The notes under the pieces are model-generated. The model did no database searches. It was not told the DNA's origin and was given only the letters and a program-made list of their open reading frames with translations. Made by a program: the position numbers and the translations under genes. This document shows, in pieces, positions 46,400 to 58,929 of a stretch of 64,000 bases of DNA; position 1 is the stretch's first letter; the number at the start of each line of letters is the position of its first letter. The stretch is from positions 21,260,017-21,324,016 of the forward strand of contig NC_065919.1 in NCBI RefSeq assembly GCF_024586455.1, written 5' to 3'. This stretch comes from Bactrocera neohumeralis (lineage: Eukaryota; Arthropoda; Insecta; Diptera; Tephritidae).

Positions 46400-47140
46400 C
46401 TCTTTCTCCGTAATCTTCTTCTTCTTTATTGGCATAGTCACCGCTTTCGCGGCTATAGCCGAGGTTACTACAGCGCGACAGTCGTTCTGCCTTTTCGCTG
46501 TTTGGCACCAATTGGAGATTTCGAGAGTAGTCAGGTCCTTCTACACCTGGTTTTCCAATGGAGTGAACGACTTCCTTTTCCTCTTCTTCTCCTCGCCGGA
46601 TACTGCGTCGAATACTCTCAGAGCTGGAGTGTTTTCATCCATTCGGACGACTTGACCTAGCCAGCATAGCCGATGTCTCTTAATTCGCTTAACTATATCA
46701 ATTACGTCGTATTATCTCATCGTTCCATCGACTGTGGTATTCGCCGCAGTCAAACGGAAAAGACAATAAATCTACCGCAGAACCCTTCTCTCGAAAAGTC
46801 GTAACGCCGACTCATGATGATGTCATTGTCCATGCCCCTGCACCATATAGAAGGACGGAGATGATGAGTGAATTGTAGAGTTTGGTTTTTATTCGTCGAG
46901 AAAGGACTTCTCAATTGCCTACTCAGTCCGAAGTAGCACCTGTTGGCAAAAGTTATTCTTCGTTGAACATCTGCTCCATCGTCATCGATTGGGGTGTCGA
47001 GTTCACCATCTCCTGGTGTTATGCTTTCACTGCCTTTCAGTAGGCTGGAAAAGTGTTCCCTCCATAGTTTCAGCATACTCTGGATATCAGTCATTAGATC
47101 AACTCTGGAAGTTCTATAAGAGTATACCCTGGTCTTGAGA
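46400..47140 (-). mobile_element. RTE-clade LINE fragment, RT core deleted
   Basis: The minus strand reads MLKLWREHFSSLLKGSESIT at 47085-47020 and DGELDTPIDDDGADV, the region ahead of the RT. It jumps directly to RCYFGLSRQLRSPFSTNK at about 46950-46890. The 3' end then gives RIKRHRLCWLGHVVRMDENT (about 46700-46640) and LEISNWCQTAKRQNDCRAVV (about 46530-46470), typical of RTE elements. Most of the RT is missing. Confidence 0.85.
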
Positions 47141-47469
47141 CCTTCCGTTAGTCACCGCATCTTTTCCTAAAATTTTCGGGCATTACCTGTTGGCCAACTT
47201 GTCAAGCTCTTTGTACTAACGCATTTCAGCCTCTCTCTATTGGCGTCTACAAATGCGTCTCGCTTTCTTCTTCGACTCAAGAATCAGAAAGCTTTTAATA
47301 GTAACAACCTTCGGTTTGGAATCTGTCTCTAAAAATCAAAATTGAACGATTTGAAGTACAAGTAGTATGAGAGAGGGTGTTTTCAAAAGGAATAGGCTTC
47401 GGTGTGCCAATCACAGGATACATATATTTAAGAGGTATATGAGGTAATATTAACAAATATTTTTATCCG

Positions 47470-47710
47470 TTACATGGAACCTAGAAAGAAGACTAGACTC
47501 CTATCAAAAGGGCTGAATCTTTTGCAAAAGCGACGGCAAGCAGAGGTCGCAAAGGAAATGCTTCCCAACGTCTCAGAGAACCTTAAATTCCTCAAAAGCA
47601 TCATTATTGATGACGAGAGTGGGTTTATGAATATGACTTCGAAACGGTCCAATAATCTAGTGAATTACGCCACAAGAAATAAGCTAAAACCGGAAAAAAC
47701 ATAATTCACT
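47470..47710 (+). mobile_element. mariner remnant
   Basis: The + strand reads LLQKRRQAEVAKEMLPNVSE and FLKSIIIDDESGFMNMTS, cognate to the mariner region around the first catalytic Asp (ITGDETWVYEYD), then RNKLKPEKT matching EPKPKK. It is truncated on both sides by divergence and carries no terminal repeats that I can see. Confidence 0.6.
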
Positions 47711-47989
47711 GACGGCACTAAAGGAAATCCCAACAAAGGGTTATAACAAGTGTATGGCTGATTGGAGTAAACGTTGCCTCCGGAGCGTAGTTTAAAGGGA
47801 TAATAAAGATTTGTACTAAAATGTGTGAAAATGTAGTTTTTTCCCAGCACGGGTCAAATCATTTGGTATATTGAAAATGCGAAAAACTGAAGTCCAGTCG
47901 ATCTTGTGTGACTCTTGGAAAAGGTTCGGATATGTAAATCGGTTGGTTTCTCTTGAAACAACGAACAGTCGCACTGAGACTACTAGAGC

Positions 47990-49280
47990 TGTTTGTTCGT
48001 TGCGATGCTCAGAACTCCTAGGTATGGATCAAAAAGACAGTCGTATATCGCCAAACACTTAGAGCCTGCCACACATTTATTGAGGCTGCTAATATCAACT
48101 CCAGCCAATTCGCCGGGTTCGCAAAAAATATGGCAAACAAGATCCTTCAAACTTAGTCAGCTGGACAGTGGAGGAGCAAGTGCCTAAATGTTTTCGCCTC
48201 ATCTTTTTCATTGCAACTTTGACAAGTTGCGCCTTCCAAAATCTTTGGCTTCACTGAGTGAGTGCTTATGGGACAGCGTCCATTTAAGACGCCTATTGTT
48301 CAGGCGACGTGAGCCTTTTTTGCTAAGAGCTGACAGTTCAATGGGACTTATACATTTCACTCTGGGCCAAACGGTTTTCTAAAGTCCCACAAGTGCTGAT
48401 TGCTGACCAACGCTCGCGGAGCTCGCGCAAAGTCCATTAATACAGCGTCCGAATGCACGAAACAGTGGAACTGCCTTTTCTGGCAAGCTTATCAGCTTTC
48501 CAACAATTCTGCTGTAGCCAGGCACGCAGGTAAGTTTCAAGGGGTAGTCTGGTCTAGAATTAAAAAAATCGACTTTTTTAGTGTTTTCGAAGACTAACTA
48601 TTCAAGATAATGTCTACAAGAGGATTTATCGTACACGAAATTATTTTCGGAGGTATAGTTATTTCCTCACCAGCAGCCAAAGCGTTTTTCTCGAAGCTAT
48701 CTTTTTCAAAACGATACACACTATACTGCTGTAATTGACTGATTTACCTCAAGTTTGTATAGAGTTTTCTCTGTTCTCTATATGTGAAACTAACCATATC
48801 TGTAAATTTTAAGTTTTACTATTTTCAAACAATCCAAAACCACCAAAAAAATTTTACAATTTTTTTTTTTAATTTTTCAGTTGCCACTTCGTTATTTTTT
48901 TCCAGATTTTCCGTTGGGCCAGTCATTGCGACATTATTCTAGATTAATAATATGTTTTTGAGTTTGTTAGGTGGGTTGAGATTGTGCATAATGAGATCAT
49001 GCACTCCTTGACTAGCTTTGAGCTCCCAGTCAGCGAGCTCAAGGTCTTTACAGCAGCTCTACAACCTCCCTAAAGTAAGCCGCTTTGGAGACGTACATCT
49101 GCTGCTACGTCTGTTATTGCTGCTTTAAAGATGCTACAATGATTTGACAGTTTAAAACAAGAGTTCATTGAGATCTTCCGATAAAAGTCTCCCTCTCCAA
49201 TCTTGCCTTGAGCTTTGATCCATCCGTGACAAGCTCACTGCGCCACTTCTTCAGCGACCCCGCCCTACTCGCATACTTAA
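47990..49280 (-). mobile_element. LINE RNase H fragment, split by an insertion
   Basis: The minus strand reads VTDGSKLKARLERETFIGRS at about 49230-49160. With frameshifts it continues as LSNHCSIFKAA and RAAVKTLSSLTGSSKLVKE, ending near 48960. After a 350-bp AT-rich gap it resumes with KADKLARKGSS at about 48505 and a degraded tail down to 47990. The order fits one LINE RNase H domain interrupted by about 350 bp of unrelated DNA. It resembles family A. Confidence 0.55.
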
Positions 49281-50790
49281 CTTTGACGCTTAGCGGAACT
49301 CAAATTTAAAGACACAACATTGTTCTGTAAGCAAACCGCGCATCTAAGCCTTGTTTCCGATAAACGTAAATACTTCATTCTTTAATTGAAAATGTTCATT
49401 TGTTGATTTCATTAATTAAAAGAAAAATCTCAGCAAAATATTTAAATCAGCGAAAAAACTCGCTTTTCAAGTGGACTTTTTCAATGATTTTTTGCAACAA
49501 CAACAATGTGGTGTCATTTATAATTTATTTAAATATTTAATGCAATTCGACAAACGTCTATGTATATATTTAGCTGTATATATTTATATATATATATGTA
49601 CATACAGCAATATGAGTATTGATTGAAAAAATTTTCCCACTCAAAAGCGTTCAATATTTAATAGCAAATAAATAAAATGTAAAAAACAGCAACAGACGAC
49701 GACGATTCTAAGAATTTGCAATAACAATAAGGCGAAACAATAGCCAAGAGCTTAATGCTGGGAAGCTCAGCAGTGCCCAGATGTACTTACAAGCCAATAG
49801 CCACACACATACATACTCGCACACACATATGTATATACGCTGAAGTAGTCATAAAAATTGAACAAAAACAACAATTGTCGTTATTGTCATACACACATGA
49901 GTACGTAAATTTGTGTGCAACAGCGAGGGGGTGTGGCCCGATACACCGCCATATGTTGTTGTATGAAACATTCTTAAGCGCAAAACACACAAAAACAACA
50001 ACACAACTGCAGTCGATAGCGTAAGCGAGCGTTGTAGAGCTTATCTAAAATTCTGCAAATGCTGCAGCAAATGGTAATAACACAAATACAACAACAAATA
50101 ACAAATGCAACAACAATAGCAATAGCGTCATTATCAATTAGAATTGCAAAGCAGTGATCTTGCAGGCTTTTAAGCTCTAACTGCTGCAACATTTGCGGTT
50201 TCGGTCGCAGAATTCCCACTTTTTTTTGACTGTTGTGGGCTGCAAATAACAACAACATCAGTCAACAACAAAAACCATTAAAATGCAGCAAAAAATAACA
50301 ACATACAGCTTTGTAGAATTTTGCGAGCAATTGCCTGACAATCGCAAGAACGACACGAGGTCCGAGTGTTTGGCGCGTCGGCAACACCTCACCTCGTTGG
50401 CCAGTTTGCGCATTAAATTCGGAAAAATAACCAACCCTCTGCTTTAGCTTACTTCTCGAATGATGCTTGTACCTAAATCAAGTTTTTTTTTTGCAAATAC
50501 AAGTATTTCATTGCGACCCGAAAGTCAAAGACTACGAAGCCCACGAGGAAGAAGTTCCATCCACAAAAGTACGACTAAAAACTGGTGACTGTCGACTTGC
50601 ACCGCTTACCACCTAGTGAACGAACTCCGCACGTTGTCCCATTTTCACTTTCCTACACTGTCCATCTGTCGCCGGACTAAGTTTGAAGCTATTCGGCTTT
50701 TAACGAACCCGGCGGCTAGGCTGAAATTGATATTGGCCACCTCCGGCGGGGCTTTTTGATCCATACTTAGGAGTTCTGGGCATCACAATG
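49280..50790. other. non-coding stretch
   Basis: No gene is supported. TATATA runs lie at 49558-49600, CA runs near 49801-49826 and AACAAC runs at about 49996-50115 and 50246-50270. A GC-richer patch lies at 50580-50760 with no recognisable domain. Confidence 0.55.
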
Positions 50791-50829
50791 AACAAGCGTC
50801 TCTTGCTGCTTAATGTTTTTTTTTTTGAC

Positions 50830-52190
50830 CATCAGTCTATTTACTTAACCTATACCCACCCAATTACCCGTTTGAAGAACAGCAAAGCGGTGGAGGCCGA
50901 TGGATTTCCGGCAGAGCTATTCAAATACGGCGGCGAAGAACTGATAAGAAGCATGCATCAGCTTCTTTGTAGAATGTGGTCGGACGAAAGCATGCCCGAC
51001 GAATGGAATTTAAGTGTGCTCTGTCCAATCCACAACAACGGAGACCTCACAATCTGCGCCAACTACCGTGAGATAAGCCTCCTCAACAACGCATATAAGG
51101 TACTATCGAGCACCCCACCTCTCCGTCTATTTGAAAGCTGCTTTTGACAGCCCGACAAGGAGCTGCCTTTATACCGCGATGTCTGAATTTGGTATTCCCG
51201 CAAAGTTAATAAACCTGTGTAAACTGACGTTGCATGAACTCGGCTATAACCACGTTAGCGGTATCTACGCCAGTAAAGAAGAAGAAAGAAACTCACGTTA
51301 AGCAATACCAAAAGCTCCGTCAGGATTGGGAAGGACCTCTCCGAGCCGTTCGTTACCAAACGAGGTTTCAGAGAAGGCGACTCCGTATCGTGCGACTTCT
51401 TCAAGCTGCTAATCAGAATTGAGAAGGTACAATCTTCTTCAAGAACTGCTGGCGTCCGCCGATGACATAATTAGCCTCAACAATGGCGCCATTAGTTCTG
51501 TTTTCTGCAGGTTGGAAAAAGAGCGGAAACAAATGGGTCCGATAGGAAGCGAAAGCAAGGCGAAATAACTTTTGTCATCGAACAAGCAGTCAACGCATTC
51601 GCGGCTTGGCTCCCACGTCACTATTGACAGTCATAACTTCGAAGTCGTCGATAATTTCGTCTATCTTTGAACCATTATTAACACCAACAACAATGTCAGC
51701 CTCGAAATCCAACACAGAATAACTTTGCCAACAGGTGCTACTTCGGACTGAGCAGACAATTGAGAAGTAAAGTCCTTTCTCGACGAACAAAGACCAAACT
51801 CTATAAGTCACTCATTATTCCCGTCCTGCTATATGGTGCAGAGACATGGACAGCCTCGGATGAGTTGACGTTACGAGTTTTCGAGAGAAATATTCGGCGG
51901 AAGATTTATGGTTCTTTGAGCATTGGCAATGCCGAATACCGCAGTCGATAGAACGAAGAGGTGTAAGAGATATACGTCAACATTGACATAGTTCAGCGAA
52001 TTAAGATACAGCGGCTACGCCGGCTAGGTTATGTCGTCCATATGGATGAAAACACTCCTGCTCTGAAAGTAGTCGACGCAGTACCTACCGGGGGAAGCAA
52101 AAGAAGAGAAAAACCTTAACTCCGTGGGAAAAGATTAGGTGGAGAAGGACCTGGATACACTTGGAGTCTCCAATTGTATTATTATTGAAT
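50830..52190 (+). mobile_element. RTE-clade LINE, degenerate, 5'-truncated
   Basis: The + strand reads ITRLKNSKAVEADGFPAELF, GGEELIRSMHQLL, MPDEWNLSVLCPIHNNGDLT and ANYREISLLNNAYKVLS. These are RTE reverse transcriptase motifs. After breaks come SVRIGKDLSEPFVTKRGFRE, SRRTKTKLYKSLIIPVLLYG, AETWTASDEL and RLRRLGYVVHMDENTPALKV, with the 3' end near 52180. The YADD region is unreadable. A second RTE piece is inserted within it at 51232-51289. Confidence 0.85.
51232..51289 (+). mobile_element. 58-bp RTE 3'-tail insertion nested in an RTE copy
   Basis: GCATGAACTCGGCTATAACC, then AGCGGTATCTACGCCAGTAA and GAAGAAGAAAG, match the 3' terminus of RTE elements such as the one ending at 53230. It is flanked by AACTGACGTT (51222-51231) and AACTCACGTT (51290-51299), a 9-of-10 match likely to be the target duplication. 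Removing it rejoins the host RT frame (LTLSNTKSSVRIG). It shows heavy 5' truncation. Confidence 0.75.
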
Positions 52191-52529
52191 TATACAACCA
52201 CTTAAATTCAGACGGTTTCGATTTGGCATACTTGGAAGAATATTTCATACAGATTTTCATCAAAACAATTCACTCAGTGGTCTTCTTCCATAATACCTTC
52301 ATTGAACAGTGCCCCAATTTTCGTAAAATCATCATAATAGGTTCTGTTACAAGAGAACATTAGTTAAACAATGCCGTTGGTCGCTTTGCGTCGTGTCCAA
52401 TATTAAATGGAACTGTTACCTACTATTTATGACGCATACCTTGATGTTGATTTCATGGGATGGAGGTGATTTCAGGTCATCGCTCAATTGTATCAAGATT
52501 TTTATTAACTATAAGAAATAATATTTAAT

Positions 52530-53030
52530 ATTGTCTACCAAGAAACCCCGTTTATAATACCCTCAACCTTAACTTCTGTCGGGTTCAAGTTTAGAATTTA
52601 CAACCCATCGTAGTACACCCTTTGTGCAGGTAGTTTCTAAAGTTTCGGTTACACAAGAACACTAGTTTATCATTGCTGTTATGTCTTTTACAACTTGTCC
52701 GATATTAAATCGAGCCACGCCTACTTTTTACGGACGTTTTGGTTTATGGATCGAATGCATGGAATTTCAGGTCATCTTTTATTGTATTACCCTTGTTACA
52801 AGACCCTTAACCTTAACTAATTTCGGGTGCAAGTTTAGAATTTACAACCAAACATGGTACTCCTCCTAACCTGGTACTTTTGAAAGCTGTCTAGAGGGTA
52901 TGTTCGAAAGAGCGTTCTCAGAAAGTTGCATCAGTTTCAACGCTCGCTTGTGAAAAGAAATGAACTTCTCACGGGTTCAGATTTAGAATTCTCAACCCAA
53001 CGTGGTATTTCCCTGTGCTAGTACTTTTGA
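52530..53030. repeat. tandem-like repeated segment
   Basis: The phrase TCGGGTTCAAGTTTAGAATT followed by TACAACCCA recurs in varying form at about 52578, 52825 and 52975. Each copy is followed by GTAGTAC- or GTGGTA-type text and, downstream, GTACTTTTGA. Units are about 150-250 bp and unequal. An RTE fragment sits at the end of the third unit. Confidence 0.55.
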
Positions 53031-53230
53031 GTCATGGAGGATGGACTGCGCCCGGGGAAGCAGAGGAAGAGGAAGACCTCCACTCCGTTGGAAGGACCAA
53101 GTGGAGAAGGACCTGACTTCGCTTGGAATATCCAATTGGCGCCACGTAGCGAAAAGAAGAAACGACTGGCGCGCTGTTGTTAACTCGGCTATAATCGCGT
53201 AAGCGGTGTCTACGCCAATTAAGAAGAAGA
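53031..53230 (+). mobile_element. 5'-truncated RTE LINE with perfect 11-bp target duplication
   Basis: This 200-bp insertion reads RGRPPLRWKDQVEKDLTSLG, ISNWRHVAKRRNDWRAVVNS, a stop and then a 3' tail ending in (AAG)n. AGTACTTTTGA occurs immediately before (53020-53030) and after (53231-53241). The intact frame and exact duplication mark it as one of the younger insertions here. Confidence 0.85.
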
Positions 53231-53299
53231 AGTACTTTTGAAAGTTTTTTGGAGAAACCTGAAAGAGCGATCACCAAAGCTTGCATCAGTAAGCAGCAT

Positions 53300-56120
53300 C
53301 TGCAATCTACTTCTAACTTCTAATTGTAATCCTTTCTGACTTCTTCCAACTTTCGGAAAAATAATATTCAAGACAATGAAACAAAAACTGTGCCTATAAA
53401 ATATAAGTACTCAAAAACGTCTGTAAGCACACTCCCTAATCTAATCGAACACCATTTAAATACACTATTTATACAGAACAGACTGAGATTTTCCTTGGTA
53501 TTCCGAAATACCTATGCTAGTCGGACCAAAAATGGCGAAAATATGCTGCAAATTCGACAACTGCACTGCATTTGCCACCAAAAGTGGCCAAAAACTGCGG
53601 ACAAATATGCGCAAACTACATAAATAAACAGACGGTCGCACGAGTATTTTCGAAACGATGGCGGAAAAGCGAAATATTTGGCAGCGCGGGACGGACAGCA
53701 GCCGTGCGGACGCGCTGCCAGCCAGAGCTCGGTATAGCACAGCTACCAATTCATATGCGTTGCATAAATGTGAAAATGCAAGCAGACAAAAAAAACAAAA
53801 ACAATTGCAAGAACAACAGCAGAGCATACGTAGTGTGGCATTTGTACGACAAAATAAATGCTATTGGAGGCGCTTGGGAGCTAAGCGCTCGTGGCATTGG
53901 TGGCATTTGCGCATGCGCAGACACACAAACTGCGCTTTCAGCGGTTTTCAGTGATTTTGGCTTGGCTCCTTCATGACGCAAAGAGACGCCAGCAGCAGAC
54001 AGACAAAACGGACAAACTGAAAGACAGATACTCGAATTGCCATGATGACGTTGGCAGGCAGCTGAAAGCCGCTTGGCCAGGGGGAAGACCTAAGCGGTGC
54101 GCACGGCGCGTGGTGCGCTTGAACGTAGACGACAATGACGATGATCCCAAAGATCATACAAATATCCAAACGAGAGAAAGAAATTCAAAATAAAAGGTAA
54201 ATAAAATAAAGTGAAAAATTTTTGTAAAGCAAATAAACGAAATCAACCAGAAAAAGGGCAGCCAGGCGTCGTACGTATGGCAGATGGACACCGGGCATTC
54301 GCACTGAGCCTACACAGTCGTTTTGCGCAGCAGTCCGCGCAGTCGTGGTGCATTGTAGTGACTGCTGTTGCTGCTGCGTCGGCTTGAACTGTATTGCCCA
54401 GCGAGAGTGAAGGTGGCGATGGCGTTGCTGATGGCGATGACGCGGTTCGTCGCCGGCGTGGTTGTTGTATTCTTTTCTTCACTTTTTCAACGTTAAACGT
54501 TGGACATTGGTCGCAAGCTAACTTAACTATGCGCGCTATGCCCAACGCGCTGGCTGCTTGTGATGGTGACGTTGGCGGCGGCGGCGGCGGCAGTGGGGGT
54601 GGGCCAGCGGTATTGAACAGCAGCATTCCCAGAAATATTGGTGTAGGTCACAATAAGAGAGATAACATGCTGTGCAACTCATTGTATGCAAATGCGCGAC
54701 TACAACAACAACAACAACAACACCAACAATGAAAGCAAATGAATAAAAAGGAATTAATAGTAGAAATCAGCAAAGGCTGGGATTGAAGAGGACTCATGAC
54801 AGCAACAATGTGGGGATGTAAGAAAAGTTAGTGGCGATATGATGCGCGGAGTGTGACGTGCGTTGTGTGTCGCAACGCTGGCAGTTTGGGCTATTTGTGA
54901 CACGGTATGCTGCGAACCCTCAGTCCAATACCTTTTGCACAGCTCAGACATGCTGAAGGAACATTGTTGCTTTGAAACTTTGTATAAATTTTGGCATTTC
55001 CGAGGGGTGTATGGTCATTTTCGGTTGACAAATAAATTTATACATAGATACTTGTAGTCCAATAACATATACTTTTATACTCACTAGCTCAATAAGTGTT
55101 ACTTGCAGAATGATTCTTTCACTTCAAGCGCTTGATTTCTAATAAATTTAGATAAGAGTAAAACTCGAAGTTTTGGGTGACGCCAACGCTGAGAAAACTA
55201 AAGTTCTTAGTTTCTTTACAAGTATGACTTACTGTTTTTGTTGCAACAGCAGTAGCAAATATAATACTTTTGAGGCATGCTGCTAAGTAAATTGTTCGTT
55301 CCAATTTCATAGAGCCGACTTGTTTTGAGGAAAAGTAGCCTAATTATGAATCATGAACAACTAAAGATAGGTCTAAGAAACGAGCTCTTTCGATGGAGTC
55401 GGACCATAGAGTAAGATGTGTACCGAAAAGAGGCTTTAGTGGTATTATTTACTCGAACCGTATGAGCCTATAACTGAATAGTCCGCCGATTCTATACCGT
55501 CGTATTTAATTATTATGTTTAAGTAGAAATGTAGAACGCTAACACCAGCTGATGCCGCTTTAAAGACTTTTAAGACGTTGAGATATCACATGTTATTGTT
55601 GTAGCTGCACAAACCATTCCCGAAAGAATTAAAAACAATGCTGCCGAGTTGACAGTTCTTAGATGGATAAAAATCCGTTATATAGACCCGACTGCTGGCG
55701 GTACGCCGGAACTTGGATCACATCAATTTGAGCGACAGAACAGATGTGTTTTATGTTTTCGGAAATCAATACGCCTTTGTATGTCATTCACTATTCTAAA
55801 CTGTAAATGTATATCGAATGTTCGAGCACTTATTGAAAAAAGTAGATCTGCTAAGTCGTTTGATATAATCAATCAATCGGTTATCGCATTTTGTACTCCT
55901 GGAGCATGGTACTAATCAGACGTTTTGCTCAAGCTGCTCAGTTAAGTTCGACTATGCTGATCGGTTGCGAGGGACTTAAACTCGAACGTAGTTCTCATTC
56001 AGCAAGACACAGTCACACATTCTAGTATTGAAACTGACATCCGCTGACTACAATTTTTTCGTATTTTATCAAATATTTTAATCTATACAGAAAGCTTTAG
56101 CTGTAGCCAATTGTCCGAAC
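53300..56120. other. non-coding stretch with GC-rich, low-complexity patches
   Basis: 53560-54180 is GC-richer and has frames of about 75-135 codons on both strands, but none shows a domain. 54390-54730 contains (GGC)n at 54570-54590 and (CAA)n at 54700-54720. A faint copy of a fly dispersed repeat (TGTTATTGTTGTAGCTGCAC ... GATAAAAATCCG) lies at about 55590-55680. An unannotated first exon or promoter of another gene is possible but not shown. Confidence 0.5.
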
Positions 56121-56129
56121 TCTTCTCGT

Positions 56130-57420
56130 TTTAAAATTTTAGATGATTAGATTTTGCTGTGCTTTTTAAAGCTTTCAGGATGGCTGAAAATAATAATAAA
56201 TAGCTTCAAGCTCAGCACTGTTTTTCAAGATTACTATCTACAGAGATTCTTTAATGTATAGAGATATCATATAAAAACCAACTTTAAAAGCCGAACTTTA
56301 ATAATAGAAATAAAGATATGACTAGCTTGCTCTGTGCTTTTGAAAGCCTTCATGAATCTATAAAGAAGTTGGAGCACATTATTAAAACCAACTATAAATT
56401 CAAAAGTACAAAACAGCTTTTTCTAATATAAAAAAAAATTGTAAGTAGCTTGCACTGTGCTTTTGAAAGCTTCAAGAATTCCAAAGCAAGGTTGAAGTAT
56501 TATCATGTAAAATACAACTATTAGAGTCAAGCGTCCAAAGGAGCTTTTTGTAAAATAAAAAGTACGAAAAGCCAGTTTTCCGAGGGAGCTTATTATAATA
56601 TAAAAATATATGTATGTCATTAGTTTGCACTGTGCTTTTGAAAGCTCTTCAAATTACATAGACGTTGACGATTATCATTTAAAACTCAAGCGTCCAAAGG
56701 AGCTTTTTTTAAAATAAAAAGTACATAAAAGCCAGTTTTCCGAGGGAACTTATTATAATATAAAAATATATGTATGTCATTAGTTTGCACTGTGCTTTTG
56801 AAAGCTCTTCAAATTACATAGACGTTGACGATTATCATTTAAAACTCAATCGTGCGAAAGATTTTACTATAATATAGGAAAGTATGTCACAAGCTTTGAA
56901 AGCTATTAGGACTCCACAGAGTAATTGAAAGTTATTAAGAAAAATTAACTACAAAAATCAATCGTCCGACTAGCTTGAACTGTGCTTTTGAAAGCTTTAA
57001 GGATTCCAAAGAGAAGTTGAAGTATTATAATGTAAAATACAACTATTAGAGTCAAGCGTCCAAAGGAGCTTTTTGTAAAATAAAAAGTACATAAAAGCCA
57101 GTTTTCCATATCTTATTATAATATAAAAATATATGTATGTATATGCACTGTGCTTTTGAAAGCTCTTAGGATTACTTAGAGATGTTGACGATTATCATTT
57201 AAAACTGCGAAAGATTTTACTGTAATATAGGAAAGTACTTATGTCACAAGCATAAACTGCGCTTTGAAAGCTCTTAGGACTCCACAGAGTAACTGAAAAC
57301 TAACTACAAAAATCAATCGTCCGACTAGCTTGTGCTGTGCTTTTGAAAGGTCTCAGGATTGCATAAAGACCTTCAAGCTCAGCACTATCTTTATGATTAT
57401 ATTACTATAAAGAGAGGAAT
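56130..57420. repeat. irregular tandem array, 150-190-bp units
   Basis: CACTGTGCTTTTGAAAGCT-like boxes occur near 56156, 56330, 56452, 56628, 56788, 56979, 57144 and 57337. Units also share GTCCAAAGGAGCTTTTTGTA, AAATAAAAAGTACATAAAAG and TTATTATAATATAAAAATAT, in varying order and length. The units at about 56590 and 56750 are almost identical. No coding potential is seen. Confidence 0.8.
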
Positions 57421-58920
57421 GACATTTAAAAACCAATTTCCTTGGATAATGAATCACTTTTCAGGCTTTTCTTTTTTAAAACGTTCATAGAAGATTTTTT
57501 GACTCGACTAAATATTTTGCCAAATTTTCAGCATCAATGAAAATTAAAAAGTGATTTCAACTTGCTTACGAGAACCACTGAGCTATCCCAATTTGATGAG
57601 TATAATTCTTGAACTCTCAGCTGAAAATGTTTATTGCTCAATGAAGAAAAGAAAACACAAACTCCTACATAGGTTCAAATATTCTTCTTACACTTTCAAG
57701 AGGCACTTAAAATGGACCATATTGCATCTGAGTAAACTAACTAAGCCCCACATGTAATTTGGTGAGGCAAATCTTTTCTAACCAACACAAAAAGACATTT
57801 ACTTTGGCGAGCAACAATCTTCATTACTCAACTTAAATTACTTGAACGCTTCAACGGGGCGTATTTAACAAATATTTGTATGCATTTATTAAATTACATA
57901 ATCCACTCCCACTAGCCGATGCCACACGCAGATTGCAGTGCCGAAGCACCGCGAAAAGATGAGTAAATATAATTCATGAAGTAATTGCAGATGAGCGTTT
58001 CGTATGCTATGTATGTGTGTATGTGTCACCGTTTGAGTTAGAAGCAGACGCATGTACGTGATCTTCTACTAACTTTCGGTTAGCAGAACTCAGTAAACAG
58101 TTGGTTATGGCTGGAAGAATTATGCCTATTTGAAAGTAATTTCTCTGAAGACCGCAAGCAAAATCAACATAGAAACAAGCAAATTTTCTTTTTTGCCATA
58201 AAATTTTGTTTTACCACAGGGTAAAGAAACGTTTATAATAATTTTTGGCATTATCAGAGCTTTAAAATTTATTTTCATTACCAAAAACGCATTTGTTTTT
58301 AGATATTTAGGTATTAAGGATTTAGAGAATGTTGCAAAAATGTGCGTGAACCGTGAGAACTTATGACAGCCCTCTACATTTCCGCAGAAGGCTCTCTCCG
58401 AGGCTCTCTCGGCTTTCCTCCCCTCGGAGGAGTCCTGCCTTATGCACCGTCCAATCATCACTAGAACCTCTTGTACGGATTTCGTTGAGGTGCCTTCTGC
58501 TGGAACAGCTGACCAAAGCTTCCTGCAATAAAGGAAGGTATTTCTAAAGTTTCTATAAATATTCATATATAATCTTTCGTTTTCAAAGATGAGTCTCGAT
58601 CTTTTGGTCAGATGGAACTAAAATACGAAGCTTTGAGTTCTCGGTTAACCCTTGGTGGCTGTGAGCCTAAATTGAAGTCTTCGAGGTATAAAGATTGACT
58701 AGAAAATATCAACTTTATCTGACTCCAAAGTTTTCTACCCATAGCCTAAAGTTTCCAGTTCATCAAATCATAGATCAAATTCTCGGGAACGTCGAGAAGT
58801 TAGTATCGAGATCATAGTTCTCGAAATATATGTAGGTACGGTCTGGACCATACTTGAGAGAGGTATCTACTTCTGACTTCTTTACGCTAATTTAAACAAT
58901 GCAATCGAAGTAGTAGACAA
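57420..58920. other. non-coding stretch
   Basis: No gene or known repeat is recognised. A 146-codon minus frame at 58126-58566 has a Ser/Arg/Glu-rich middle but no family I recognise; I leave it uncalled. Confidence 0.45.
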
Positions 58921-58929
58921 TTGCAGTGT

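Noticed and set aside
53572..54193. Overlapping frames in the GC-richer block
   Set aside because: Frames are open on both strands with no recognisable domain, splice context or codon pattern. An untranslated exon cannot be excluded.
54243..54626. 127-codon minus frame with a poly-Pro run
   Set aside because: The Pro run comes from a GGC microsatellite and the rest has no similarity I recognise.
58126..58566. 146-codon minus frame
   Set aside because: No domain or family was recognised and it lies among repeats; length alone is not enough.
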